DNA from: MPNP01 sp965221445
GTDB lineage: Bacteria; Pseudomonadota; Alphaproteobacteria; Rhodobacterales; Rhodobacteraceae
Assembly (NCBI GenBank): GCA_965221445.1
Contig: CBDCSF010000013.1
Span: forward strand, 62,001-126,000
Length of the DNA: 64,000 nt
Reading direction: 5' to 3'
This document shows, one piece after another, positions 9,491 to 18,285 of this stretch. The position numbers and the translations under genes are program-made. The notes under the pieces were generated by a model. It had not been told where the DNA came from. It made no database searches and worked only from the letters and a program-made list of their open reading frames with translations. Position 1 is the stretch's first letter; each line of letters starts with the position of its first letter.

Positions 9491-10663
9491 TTAAGTACTG
9501 ATTCGATTTCTTTCCATTAGTGCCTCAAAACGCTTGAACAGGTAAAAACTGTCTTGAGGTCCAGGGCTTGCCTCAGGGTGAAACTGTACAGAAAATACTG
9601 GGTGGATCTTACTTCTCAAGCCGCAATTTGTCCCATCAAATAGAGAAATGTGGGTTTCTTCAATATCCTCGGGTAGTGAACCCCTGTCTACCATAAAACC
9701 ATGATTCATAGTAGTTATCTCTACCTTACTGGTTTCCAGTTCTTTAACTGGATGGTTGGCACCATGATGACCATGACTCATTTTAACTGTTCTTGCTCCA
9801 AGTGCAAAAGCTAACAATTGATGACCAAGGCAAATACCGAAAATAGGTATTTCTGTTCGAATTAAATGTTTAAGCAGTGGAACAATGTAGGATGCTGTTG
9901 CTTCCGGATCTCCTGGGCCATTCGAAAGGAAGATACCATCAGGCTTCCAGTTCAAAATTTCCTCAAGAGTACTCTCAGCTGGAAATACTTTTGAAACGGC
10001 ACCAATTGATGAAAGACATCGCAATATATTGTCCTTTGCACCAAAGTCGAGGGATGCCACTCTGTATTTAAAATTATTAGGAGTAGAGTATCCCTCGGGC
10101 CAATTCCATAAAGATTGATCCCATTTAACATGTGATTTACGTGAAACCACTTTTGCAAGATCCTTATTCACTAATCCAGAAAAGGAACTCAGCAAATCCT
10201 TGGCCCTAGCCAACTCTTCAAAACAATTTGAAGAGTGAATGATTGCGATATCTGGGGCGCCCGCTTGTCTGACAAATCGAGTCAAAGCTCTGGTATCAAC
10301 CCCAGTTATGCCAACCAAATTCTCTTTGGCCAACCACGAATCAAAACTGGAATTACTTCGCCAACTTGAAGGAGGAGTGGGAGGCCATTTGGTAATGACA
10401 CCTTCAATTACTGGTATTTTGGTTTCGTAATCTTCTGGGTTTGAACCTACATTTCCAATATGCGGAAAGGTAAAGCAGACAATTTGGTTACAATAGGAAG
10501 GGTCGGTTATAATTTCCTGATAGCCGGTCATGGAGGTATTAAAGCAAAGTTCTCCAATACGTATTCCTTTAGCCCCAAATCCACGTCCCTTAACTATTGA
10601 ACCATCAGGTAGAAGAATGAGTCCGGTTATCTCACTCTGCGAAGATTGGAATAGTTCTGCCAT
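9491..10663 (-). CDS. carA: carbamoyl-phosphate synthase small subunit
   Basis: Glutaminase subunit of carbamoyl-phosphate synthase. It supplies ammonia to CarB for carbamoyl phosphate, the precursor of arginine and pyrimidines. The N-terminal CPSase small-chain domain shows FNTSMTGYQEIITDPSY. The class I glutamine amidotransferase domain carries the nucleophile in FGICLGHQLL (Cys near residue 275) and the His-Glu pair in VQFHPEASPGP near the C terminus. Length (390) is normal. It is divergent from yqeY with about 125 bp between starts, an arrangement common in alphaproteobacteria. carB is not in the window. Confidence 0.97.
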   Translation of the reverse strand: MAELFQSSQSEITGLILLPDGSIVKGRGFGAKGIRIGELCFNTSMTGYQEIITDPSYCNQIVCFTFPHIGNVGSNPEDYETKIPVIEGVITKWPPTPPSSWRSNSSFDSWLAKENLVGITGVDTRALTRFVRQAGAPDIAIIHSSNCFEELARAKDLLSSFSGLVNKDLAKVVSRKSHVKWDQSLWNWPEGYSTPNNFKYRVASLDFGAKDNILRCLSSIGAVSKVFPAESTLEEILNWKPDGIFLSNGPGDPEATASYIVPLLKHLIRTEIPIFGICLGHQLLAFALGARTVKMSHGHHGANHPVKELETSKVEITTMNHGFMVDRGSLPEDIEETHISLFDGTNCGLRSKIHPVFSVQFHPEASPGPQDSFYLFKRFEALMERNRIST

Positions 10664-10788
10664 TTTAAAATTAGTTGAATCTTTGGTATAGAATAGGAAG
10701 ACGGGTTGCTGAATATTTCCAAAAATATGGTATCTTTTATCAAAGAGTAAATGTCCTTAGACATTTAGTAATTAGTACAGGAATTGGT

Positions 10789-11250
10789 ATGAATTTAAGG
10801 AAAAATATTGCTGAAGCCCTTCAATTGGCCGAAATAGAAGATTCCAAGGTAAATTTGCCTATTCTTCGGCTAATTAATACCGTGATAATTGACCGGGATA
10901 ATAGGGCACGGGAGGATGGAATAGTTGAAGGAGTATCCGATAGAGCAATTTATGAGGTGCTGCTTAAAATGCTGGAACAAAGGACAAAAAATTACAAAAC
11001 CCATGAAGACAAGGGTGAAATTGAGCTGGCAACTCAAGAGAGGGCAGAGATTAGACTATTGGAAAGTCTTCTTCCAAGAAAATTGACAGAAAAAGAAATT
11101 ATAGAAACGGTTGACCGGACTATCAAAGTGATGAAAGCAACAGGAGTTCGTGATAAAGGCCGTGTCATGGCTCATTTAAAAGACAACTACAGTTGGGGGC
11201 AGATGGACTTTAAATCTGCCCATGCACGTGTAATGGAGAAGCTCTGTTGA
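10789..11250 (+). CDS. yqeY: GatB/YqeY domain protein
   Basis: Small protein of the YqeY family, homologous to the tRNA-binding tail of the amidotransferase subunit GatB. Its role is unsettled, though a link to tRNA-dependent amidation is often proposed. The frame opens at 10675, but the ATG at 10789 is preferred: AGGA lies about six bases upstream, and family proteins start just ahead of an RLIN(A/T)xIxDRD block, seen here as LPILRLINTVIIDRDNRARE. From that start the protein has 153 residues, the normal size. The C-terminal part (KGRVMAHLKDNY, then MDFKSAHARV) is the usual helical bundle. It is normally followed by dnaG in related genomes; here the convergent ctaD follows instead. Confidence 0.9.
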   Translation: MNLRKNIAEALQLAEIEDSKVNLPILRLINTVIIDRDNRAREDGIVEGVSDRAIYEVLLKMLEQRTKNYKTHEDKGEIELATQERAEIRLLESLLPRKLTEKEIIETVDRTIKVMKATGVRDKGRVMAHLKDNYSWGQMDFKSAHARVMEKLC

Positions 11251-11256
11251 ACATGC

Positions 11257-11286
11257 CAAACTCCCATTTAACAAAATGGGAGTTTG
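11257..11286. terminator. bidirectional terminator between yqeY and ctaD
   Basis: Perfect 13-bp stem CAAACTCCCATTT (11257-11269) / AAATGGGAGTTTG (11274-11286) with a 4-nt loop AACA. It fills most of the 44-bp gap between the stops of two convergent genes, and the T/A-rich arm ends serve both directions. It is the clearest terminator-like hairpin in the window. Confidence 0.8.
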
Positions 11287-11294
11287 AAGTTTAT

Positions 11295-12974
11295 TCAATG
11301 ATTTTTTGGAGATCTATCCCACATATCCTGTGTGGGTAAAACTTCGAAAGTATGCGAAGGTGGTGGGTTAGGAAGAGTCCATTCCAGTGTTTCCGAATGA
11401 TCGCCCCAATAGGCATGTTTCTCAATTTTCTTGCCAGCTACCAAGGTATAGGCTATCACTCCGATAAAAAAGAGGAATGAGGCAAAGGAGAGGAATGCAC
11501 CCAGGGAAGAAACCTGGTTCCATAAAGCAAAGGCTTCGGGATAATCAATATAGCGTCTCGGCATGCCTTGCCTTCCAAGAAAATGTTGTGGGAAAAACGT
11601 CATATTGGAACCGATAAACATAGCCCAAAAATGGAGTTTTCCTGCCCATTCAGGATACTGCCTGCCAGACATTTTTCCTATCCAGTAGTATATACCTGCA
11701 AATATACAGAATACAGCTCCCAAAGACATCACATAGTGGAAATGGGCAACAACATAGTATGTATCATGATAAACTCTGCTGAGGCTGGCTTGGCTGAGGA
11801 TGATGCCGGTAACTCCACCTAGTGTAAACAGGAACAAAAATCCAAAGGCCCAGAGCATGGGAGTTTTAAATTCAATTGAACCTCCCCACATGGTGGCAAT
11901 CCAGGAAAATATTTTTATACCAGTAGGTACAGCTATTACCATAGTCGCCAGCATAAAATAGGATTGCTGGGTTAGACTCATGCCTACGGTGTACATGTGG
12001 TGAGCCCAGACGATGAATCCCAATGCCCCAATGGCAACCATGGCATATACCATGGGCAAATAACCAAAAATTGGTTTTTTCGAAAAGGTTGAAATTACCT
12101 GGGAAATAATACCAAACCCTGGTACGATAATTATATAAACCTCTGGGTGACCAAAGAACCACAATAAATGTTGGTAAAGGATTGGGTCACCGCCACCGGA
12201 TGCATCAAAAAAGGTGGTTCCAAAGTTTCGGTCAGTAAGTAACATGGTTATGGCACCTGCCAGAACTGGTAGTGCCAGGAGTATCAACCATCCGGTTACA
12301 AAGATTGACCAAGCGAAAAGCGGTACCTTATGAAGGGTCATCCCTGGGGCACGCATGTTCAGGAAAGTGGTGATCATGTTGACTGCACCAAGGATTGATG
12401 ATGCACCGGAAACATGAACTGCAAAAATTGCCAGATCAGTTGAAAACCCCGCTTCTTTGGTTGATAGGGGAGCATAAAGGACCCATCCTACCCCAGTACC
12501 ACTTAAACCATTTCCTCCCGGAACAAATACCGACGTTATTGCCAAGCAGGACCCTGCCACAAATAACCAATAGCTGAGGTTATTCAATCTCGGGAAAGCC
12601 ATGTCAGGAGCACCAATCATTAGCGGCATGAAATAATTACCAAAACCGCCAAATAGAGCTGGAATAACGACAAAAAACATCATCAAGACGCCATGACCTG
12701 TAATCAGGACATTCCATAAATGCCCGTTAGGAGTGCAATCTTCTACAGCAGCTGTAGCAATTCGGGCACCCTCAAGACACATATACTGAACACCAGGTTC
12801 ATACAATTCCATTCGCATGTATACGGTGAATAAAACTGATACAAAGCCGACAATAGCTGCGGTGACGATATAAAGAATCCCAATGTCTTTGTGATTGGTT
12901 GACATGAACCAACGAACAAAGAAACTTACGGCAGGGTTCTTGTCATGACCCGTATGGGCAGTGATATCAGTCAT
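11295..12974 (-). CDS. ctaD: cytochrome c oxidase subunit I (aa3 type)
   Basis: Catalytic subunit of the aa3-type heme-copper oxidase of the inner membrane, which reduces O2 with electrons from cytochrome c and pumps protons. About twelve membrane segments are visible. The heme-copper site shows as WFFGHPEVYIIIVPGFG (CuB His with the cross-linked Tyr), WAHHMYTVGM (two CuB His) and VVAHFHYVMSLG (heme a3 and heme a His). The D-channel region GNYFMPLMIGAPDMAFPRLN is intact. At 559 residues it is of normal alphaproteobacterial size. The ATG has AGAGGA five bases upstream. Subunit II and the assembly genes are not next to it in this window; lipB lies upstream on the same strand after a 197-bp gap. 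Confidence 0.98.
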   Translation of the reverse strand: MTDITAHTGHDKNPAVSFFVRWFMSTNHKDIGILYIVTAAIVGFVSVLFTVYMRMELYEPGVQYMCLEGARIATAAVEDCTPNGHLWNVLITGHGVLMMFFVVIPALFGGFGNYFMPLMIGAPDMAFPRLNNLSYWLFVAGSCLAITSVFVPGGNGLSGTGVGWVLYAPLSTKEAGFSTDLAIFAVHVSGASSILGAVNMITTFLNMRAPGMTLHKVPLFAWSIFVTGWLILLALPVLAGAITMLLTDRNFGTTFFDASGGGDPILYQHLLWFFGHPEVYIIIVPGFGIISQVISTFSKKPIFGYLPMVYAMVAIGALGFIVWAHHMYTVGMSLTQQSYFMLATMVIAVPTGIKIFSWIATMWGGSIEFKTPMLWAFGFLFLFTLGGVTGIILSQASLSRVYHDTYYVVAHFHYVMSLGAVFCIFAGIYYWIGKMSGRQYPEWAGKLHFWAMFIGSNMTFFPQHFLGRQGMPRRYIDYPEAFALWNQVSSLGAFLSFASFLFFIGVIAYTLVAGKKIEKHAYWGDHSETLEWTLPNPPPSHTFEVLPTQDMWDRSPKNH

Positions 12975-13171
12975 CTAGTCCTCTTGTTAATTTGTCTTTT
13001 ACTTGGTTGAGTACGGGTACTCTTGAACCTTTATTCTATTCCAACCTATTACAAATCTCAACCCGTAACATTAAAATGAGTTCAATTGTCCTATTTACCA
13101 GAATTAGGTCAAAAACAAGCACAAAAATATGATTAAATTTTAAAAACACAATATGGGCCATGTTTCCTAAA

Positions 13172-13828
13172 TCATTCAGAATTTGAACCAAAAATTAAAT
13201 TGAAGTTGTTGATTAATCTCTCATCAAATTCCTTATAGGATATACTCAATCCCAATTCACTTAGGCTTGTTACTCCATAATCTCGAATTCCGCACGGGAC
13301 AATACCACTGAAATGTGTAAGGTCTGGGTTAATGTTGACTGATACTCCATGAAAGCTGATCCATTTTCGTATCCTGATTCCCAAGGCGGCTATTTTCCTT
13401 TCATCTTCAAAAGGGACTTTCAATTTATTTTCTTTAGGGTCAATCCAAATCCCTATTCGATTGCAATGGGTTCTACCTGTTAACTGAAAGTCATGGAGGG
13501 TGAGGATAATCCACTCCTGCAGTTTATTCACAAATCCCCTTATGCTTTTTCCTCGTTTATTCAGATCCAACATGACATACACAACTCTTTGACCTGGGCC
13601 ATGATAAGTATACTGCCCCCCTCTGCCAGTATCGAATACCGGTAGATTTAATTGATTGATAAGATCTTCTGGCCGGGAACTTGTCCCCGCGGTATAAATG
13701 GATGGATGCTCTAGCAACCATAGCAACTCAGATTTTCTTCTCGTCCGAATATCTTCGATTCTTTTTTCCATTATCCGAATGGCATCCAGGTATTTAACCT
13801 GCTGAGTAGAAAATATTATCTCAACCAT
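13172..13828 (-). CDS. lipB: octanoyl-[acyl carrier protein]:protein octanoyltransferase
   Basis: Transfers octanoate from acyl carrier protein to lipoyl domains, the first step of protein lipoylation. Its substrates include the pyruvate dehydrogenase E2 and lipoylated E1-beta encoded at 52.9-55.6 kb. The active-site blocks are present: RGGQYTYHGPGQ (near residue 68), the catalytic Lys in KIAALGIRI and the catalytic Cys in GIVPCGI. Length (218) is normal. The gene ends 197 bp before ctaD and is transcribed in the same direction, but the gap suggests separate transcription. No strong Shine-Dalgarno precedes the ATG. Confidence 0.95.
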   Translation of the reverse strand: MVEIIFSTQQVKYLDAIRIMEKRIEDIRTRRKSELLWLLEHPSIYTAGTSSRPEDLINQLNLPVFDTGRGGQYTYHGPGQRVVYVMLDLNKRGKSIRGFVNKLQEWIILTLHDFQLTGRTHCNRIGIWIDPKENKLKVPFEDERKIAALGIRIRKWISFHGVSVNINPDLTHFSGIVPCGIRDYGVTSLSELGLSISYKEFDERLINNFNLIFGSNSE

Positions 13829-13978
13829 CGGTTTATTTTTTGCCTTGTAGTAGTTAGGGTTGGTTGATTACCAACAAAAATTTTATATTTAGAGACACAA
13901 GGATATAATCTCAAAATGAAGTGGTTTTCCACCAAATAAGGAAAAATTATACTGATTGAGAGTTTTTATTGATTCCTT

Positions 13979-14065
13979 GCGGTCGTGGCGGAATAGGTAG
14001 ACGCGCAGCGTTGAGGTCGCTGTGGGATAAAACCCGTGGAAGTTCGAGTCTTCTCGACCGCACCA
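13979..14065 (+). tRNA. tRNA-Leu (anticodon GAG)
   Basis: Complete 87-nt class II tRNA with encoded CCA (14063-14065). The acceptor stem is GCGGTCG (13979-13985) / CGACCGC (14055-14061). The anticodon stem CAGCG/CGCTG encloses the loop TTGAGGT, giving anticodon GAG, which reads CUU/CUC. A long variable arm and the TTCGAGT T-loop support leucine identity. It stands alone upstream of the Pot-type transporter. Confidence 0.97.
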
Positions 14066-14145
14066 AGCACTCGGTTTTGGAAATTATCCACACAAAAATT
14101 ATGTAATTCTGTTGCCCCTTGAATTTCAACCGGAACGACAGTCAA

Positions 14146-14190
14146 GCGGGATTTGTACCCGCCAGGAAAATGTACCTTTCTACGGTACAT
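14146..14190. other. two small adjacent hairpins after tRNA-Leu
   Basis: The 250-bp gap between the tRNA and the transporter operon holds two perfect inverted repeats in series: GCGGG (14146-14150) / CCCGC (14158-14162), and ATGTACC (14170-14176) / GGTACAT (14184-14190), each with a 7-nt loop. They could be a structured leader of the transporter operon or the end of the tRNA transcript. No T tract follows. No known riboswitch was recognised. Confidence 0.3.
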
Positions 14191-14315
14191 ATGGTTTTGG
14201 TACAAATTATTTACCTAAAACTTGTCACTTGAAATGATGCCTTGATTGTTTAGTGAGTTGGTTGGTATATAATCGGGTACTTTGAAAAGCAGTTTACAAT
14301 ATAAAGTGAAGGTAT

Positions 14316-15437
14316 ATGCCAGACCGGGATAATGGATTTGTAGTATTTTCGGGTGTCCAAAAAAGCTACGACGGAAAAATACTTGTCGTGAAGGATTTAA
14401 ATCTTTCCATCGGCAAGGGAGAATTCTTGACCATGCTGGGGCCATCCGGCTCCGGCAAGACAACCTGTCTTCTGATGTTGGCAGGATTTGAAACTGCCAC
14501 GCAAGGTGAAATCCTTCTTGGTGGGAAACCAATCAACAATATTCCACCACACAAAAGAGAAATAGGTATGGTTTTCCAAAATTATGCCTTGTTTCCACAT
14601 ATGACTGTTGCAGAAAATCTGGCATTTCCCCTTCAGGTCAGGTCCATGTCTAAATCAGAGCAGGAGCAGAAGGTAAATCATATTTTGGATATGGTCCAGA
14701 TGTCCAGTTTCGGAAACCGAAGACCTGGCCAATTATCAGGTGGCCAGCAGCAGCGTATTGCCTTGGCAAGAGCTTTGGTATTTGAGCCCGATCTCGTATT
14801 GATGGATGAGCCACTTGGAGCCTTGGATAAACAGTTAAGGGAACATATGCAGTTTGAAATCAAGCATCTCCATGAAAGGTTGGGTGTAACGGTCGTATAC
14901 GTTACACATGACCAGACTGAAGCACTGACAATGTCAGACCGAGTTGCAGTTTTCAATGATGGTATTATTCAACAACTTGATGCACCTGACGCACTTTATG
15001 AGGCACCAAATAATAGTTTTGTTGCCCAATTTATTGGCGAAAACAATACATTGGAAGGAACAGTTGAGGCATTGAAAGGTGATTTCGCCAAGGTTAGACT
15101 TGGGAATGATCAGGTTATTTCAGCATTGGCAGTCAACGTAAAGGAAGTTGGTGAAAAAACTCTCATTTCAATAAGACCGGAAAGAGTGGAAACTGAAAAG
15201 GGAAGATTTCCCAATGGAGCCCAATTGATAACTGGCGAGGTTTTGGAGTTTATCTATATGGGTGATGTCTTTCGAACGAGAATCAAGGTCGGTGATAATG
15301 AAAATTTCATAGTTAAGTCCAGGAATTCACCATCGCAAAAAAGATTGCTACCAGGAGAACAGGTAACTATTGGATGTTTACAGGAAGATTGCAGAGCTTT
15401 GGACTTTCAAACCGTTGCCGTTGAGAATTTAACTTGA
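14316..15437 (+). CDS. potA: polyamine-type ABC transporter ATP-binding protein
   Basis: ATPase of an importer of the spermidine/putrescine (PotA) class. The nucleotide-binding domain has Walker A GPSGSGKT (42-49), the Q-loop Gln at 88, the signature LSGGQQQR (140-147), Walker B VLMDEP (161-166) and the H-loop His198. A C-terminal TOBE domain follows from about residue 280. Length 373 suits the family. AAGG precedes the ATG. It is the first gene of a four-gene set (ATPase, binding protein, two permeases) that makes one complete transporter. Substrate assignment rests on family resemblance; polyamines are the best guess, but related systems carry other cationic compounds. Confidence 0.9.
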   Translation: MPDRDNGFVVFSGVQKSYDGKILVVKDLNLSIGKGEFLTMLGPSGSGKTTCLLMLAGFETATQGEILLGGKPINNIPPHKREIGMVFQNYALFPHMTVAENLAFPLQVRSMSKSEQEQKVNHILDMVQMSSFGNRRPGQLSGGQQQRIALARALVFEPDLVLMDEPLGALDKQLREHMQFEIKHLHERLGVTVVYVTHDQTEALTMSDRVAVFNDGIIQQLDAPDALYEAPNNSFVAQFIGENNTLEGTVEALKGDFAKVRLGNDQVISALAVNVKEVGEKTLISIRPERVETEKGRFPNGAQLITGEVLEFIYMGDVFRTRIKVGDNENFIVKSRNSPSQKRLLPGEQVTIGCLQEDCRALDFQTVAVENLT

Positions 15438-15601
15438 GAGTTAAATGTGGAAATTCACCTTCCTCTTCTTACCCCCAATTTTAATTACACAAATAATCAA
15501 AAAGTGTTAAGTTGAAATTCGTTGTTTTAATTTGGACCTGATCAATTCTTGTGAGTTGGGTACATCTTAAGTCTTTTATTTTTTGTTTTACTGGAGGAGT
15601 T

Positions 15602-16702
15602 ATGAAGTTTGTAAAATTACCTACCCTAATTGTAGGTTGCTTATTCATTGCGCATTCATCCCAAGCTATAGACCTGACGGTTGTTTCCTGGGGAGGGGCA
15701 TATTCAAAATCCCAAATCAATGCTTACCATGATCCCTATATGGAGCTAAATCCTAATGTTAACATCATTCACGATGAAAGTTCCTATGAAGCAGTTGCCA
15801 AGTTAAGAGCCATGCGAGAAGCAGGAAATTTGACATGGGATCTCGTTGACGCGGTACCTTCGGATGCCATCAGATTATGCGATGAAGGTTTGGCCATGGA
15901 AGTTGATGTTGACGAAATTCTGGAGCCAGCACCCGATGGAACTCCAGCTTCGGAAGATTTTGGTGCATCACTGGTCTCTGAATGTTTCATTCCACAAATT
16001 GTTTACTCTACTACTTTGGGATACCGTACTGATCTAGAAAGCTGGAATGGCAACGAGCCAGACGATGTTTGTGATGTTTTTGATCTTGAAAATTTCCCAG
16101 GCAAAAGAGCCTTGGAGAAGAGACCTATCAATAACCTGGAATGGGCTCTATTGTGTGATGGAGTTGCCAAGGAAGATATCTATGATGTACTGGAAACTGA
16201 AGAGGGCCAAAACAGAGCTTTAGCCAAACTGGATACCATTAAGGATGAAACTCTTTGGTGGTCAGCTGGCGCAGATACCCCGCAGTGGCTTGCTGATGGT
16301 GAGGTTGTATTCGGATCAACCTATAACGGTCGGTTTTTTTCCTTAATTGAAGAAGCCAATCAACCAGTAAAAATACTCTGGGATGCACAAGTCTTTGAAT
16401 ATGACGGTTGGATTATCCCCACTGGATTATCAGAAGAACGTTTGGAAGTTGTTTTGGATTTGGTTAGGTTTGCAACTGATACCCAAAGGCTTGCCGACCA
16501 GGCCAAGTATATTTCCTATGGTCCTGCAAGAACTTCTTCCAATGCCTTGGTTGGAACTCATGCCACATTGGGTATTGATATGGCTCCACATATGCCGGGA
16601 CACCCGGATAACGCCTACAATGTGTTCTTTTTCAATTACGATTGGTGGGCAGACTATCGGGACGATTTGGATGCCAAATTCCAAGCTTGGTTAGCTAACT
16701 AA
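15602..16702 (+). CDS. potD: periplasmic polyamine-type substrate-binding protein
   Basis: Solute-binding protein for the adjacent ABC importer. A signal peptide is clear: basic start MKFVKL, hydrophobic core, and probable cleavage after HSSQA at residue 22, leaving mature IDLTVVSWGG. That mature start and blocks such as AGADTPQWLADGEV and EYDGWIIPTGL match alphaproteobacterial spermidine/putrescine-binding proteins. The reading frame extends back to 15551, but the ATG at 15602 is chosen because GGAGGAG (15593-15599) stands directly before it and it starts the signal peptide. From there the protein has 366 residues. Abundant acidic residues are consistent with a cationic ligand, which is inference. 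Confidence 0.9.
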   Translation: MKFVKLPTLIVGCLFIAHSSQAIDLTVVSWGGAYSKSQINAYHDPYMELNPNVNIIHDESSYEAVAKLRAMREAGNLTWDLVDAVPSDAIRLCDEGLAMEVDVDEILEPAPDGTPASEDFGASLVSECFIPQIVYSTTLGYRTDLESWNGNEPDDVCDVFDLENFPGKRALEKRPINNLEWALLCDGVAKEDIYDVLETEEGQNRALAKLDTIKDETLWWSAGADTPQWLADGEVVFGSTYNGRFFSLIEEANQPVKILWDAQVFEYDGWIIPTGLSEERLEVVLDLVRFATDTQRLADQAKYISYGPARTSSNALVGTHATLGIDMAPHMPGHPDNAYNVFFFNYDWWADYRDDLDAKFQAWLAN

Positions 16703-16748
16703 CAATAAGCAGAGTAGTTAAAAGTTTACTGTGTAGGGTCGACGAGTA

Positions 16749-18278
16749 ATGGTTGGTGTAAACTCCTTGGTTGGAGGAAATTCCCTCCATCGTAAGGTCC
16801 AGCGATCATTACGACTTCAAAAATTGAGAGCATTGGGGCTAATTGCCCCATTGTTCATTTTTATCTTGGTAAGTTTTGTTATCCCAATTGGGGACATGCT
16901 ATTTCGGTCGGTTGAAAATCAATTGGTCTCCGACGTTTTACCAAGAACTACAGAATATTTGAAATCTGAACAAATTACTGATGAGTGGGAACCACCGGAA
17001 GAATTGTTTTGGCATTTATATATTGATCTAGCCATTGCTTCGGAAGTCAAATCTCACACTAGGGTTGGTTCCAGATTGAATTATGAAAAAACAGGTGTTT
17101 CCTCATTATTTCGTAAATCAGGGCGAGGCATCAAAAAATTTGGTGCAGAAGATTACCAAAAGGAAATAACCAATCAGGTACCAGAATTATCATCGGTCAA
17201 TTATTGGGAAGAGCTCCTATCAAAAACGAATCAGGGAAGGTTTGAATTAACGAGGAATGTTTTCAATGACTGGAAAAAGAGCCTGATTGAGAATGAAAGA
17301 TTCTCAGACAAAACCAAACCTTCTGATTTTCTATTTGTCGTATTGGCAAATGAAATCAGTAAGTCGGGATCTTCCCAGGGTAACGATTTGTCCGATAGCA
17401 TTCTGCCAATTGTAACGCAATTACCAGAGATTAATTTCAGGGAGCAATTTCTGGAAACTGACGAAGATTGGTCAGACTCTGACATCTGGAATACGATTCA
17501 GGTTTATTCCCCTAATTTTACAAACGGATACTATCTCAACTCAGTTGACTTGAAAAAAGGGGCAGATGGGCCGGAGTTTAGACCAGAAAACGAGAGGCTA
17601 TATCTCCTGATCTTTTCACGGACACTATTTATGTCGGTAACCATTACCTTGGTTTGTTTCCTGCTAGGGTATCCAATTGCCTACTTTCTTGCCAATCTCC
17701 CATTAAAGCAGGCCAATCTTTTTTTGATTCTGGTCCTGTTACCATTTTGGACATCCTTGCTGGTACGGACCTCAGCATGGAAAGTATTGCTACAAAATGA
17801 AGGGGTTATAAATGATGTTCTGGTAGCAATCGGTGTTATTTCAAACCTTGAACGGCTGGAATTGATAAATAACCAGACAGGTACGATCATAGCCATGTCA
17901 CACATACTGCTTCCCTTTATGATCTTACCACTGTTTTCAGTAATGAAAACTATTCATCCTTCCTATGTTAGAGCAGCCAAGTCATTGGGCGCTACGCCCT
18001 GGACAGCATTTAAGAGGGTTTATTTTCCACAGTCCATCCCAGGCATCGGTGCAGGGTCCATCTTGGTATTCATCCTGTCAATAGGTTATTACATTACCCC
18101 TGAGTTGGTTGGAGGAACCACAGGAACCTTTATATCAAATCGAATAGCCTACCATATTTCATCTTCGCTCAACTGGGGTTTGGGGGCAGCTTTGGGATCC
18201 ATGTTATTGGCTGTGGTTCTGGCCCTTTATTGGGTTTATGACCGAATGGTTGGAATTGACAACGTCAAGTTGGGTTAG
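16749..18278 (+). CDS. potB: ABC transporter permease with large periplasmic insert (PotB type)
   Basis: First membrane subunit of the polyamine-type importer. One membrane segment lies at about residues 32-54. About 230 mainly polar residues follow before a standard permease domain (BPD_transp_1) from about residue 290, with the EAA-type coupling motif near RAAKSLGATPWTAFKRVYFP. The polar region should lie in the periplasm if TM1 is inserted normally. E. coli PotB (about 275 residues) lacks it, but I recall other alphaproteobacterial members of this transporter type with a similar, usually smaller, insert. The gene follows the binding protein by 46 bp and its stop is 7 bp from the next permease start. 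Confidence 0.85.
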   Translation: MVGVNSLVGGNSLHRKVQRSLRLQKLRALGLIAPLFIFILVSFVIPIGDMLFRSVENQLVSDVLPRTTEYLKSEQITDEWEPPEELFWHLYIDLAIASEVKSHTRVGSRLNYEKTGVSSLFRKSGRGIKKFGAEDYQKEITNQVPELSSVNYWEELLSKTNQGRFELTRNVFNDWKKSLIENERFSDKTKPSDFLFVVLANEISKSGSSQGNDLSDSILPIVTQLPEINFREQFLETDEDWSDSDIWNTIQVYSPNFTNGYYLNSVDLKKGADGPEFRPENERLYLLIFSRTLFMSVTITLVCFLLGYPIAYFLANLPLKQANLFLILVLLPFWTSLLVRTSAWKVLLQNEGVINDVLVAIGVISNLERLELINNQTGTIIAMSHILLPFMILPLFSVMKTIHPSYVRAAKSLGATPWTAFKRVYFPQSIPGIGAGSILVFILSIGYYITPELVGGTTGTFISNRIAYHISSSLNWGLGAALGSMLLAVVLALYWVYDRMVGIDNVKLG

Positions 18279-18285
18279 AATAATA

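Noticed and set aside
13947..14205. Two - strand frames overlapping tRNA-Leu (one contains VRSRRLELPRV)
   Set aside because: Antisense translation of tRNA-Leu; a known annotation artefact.
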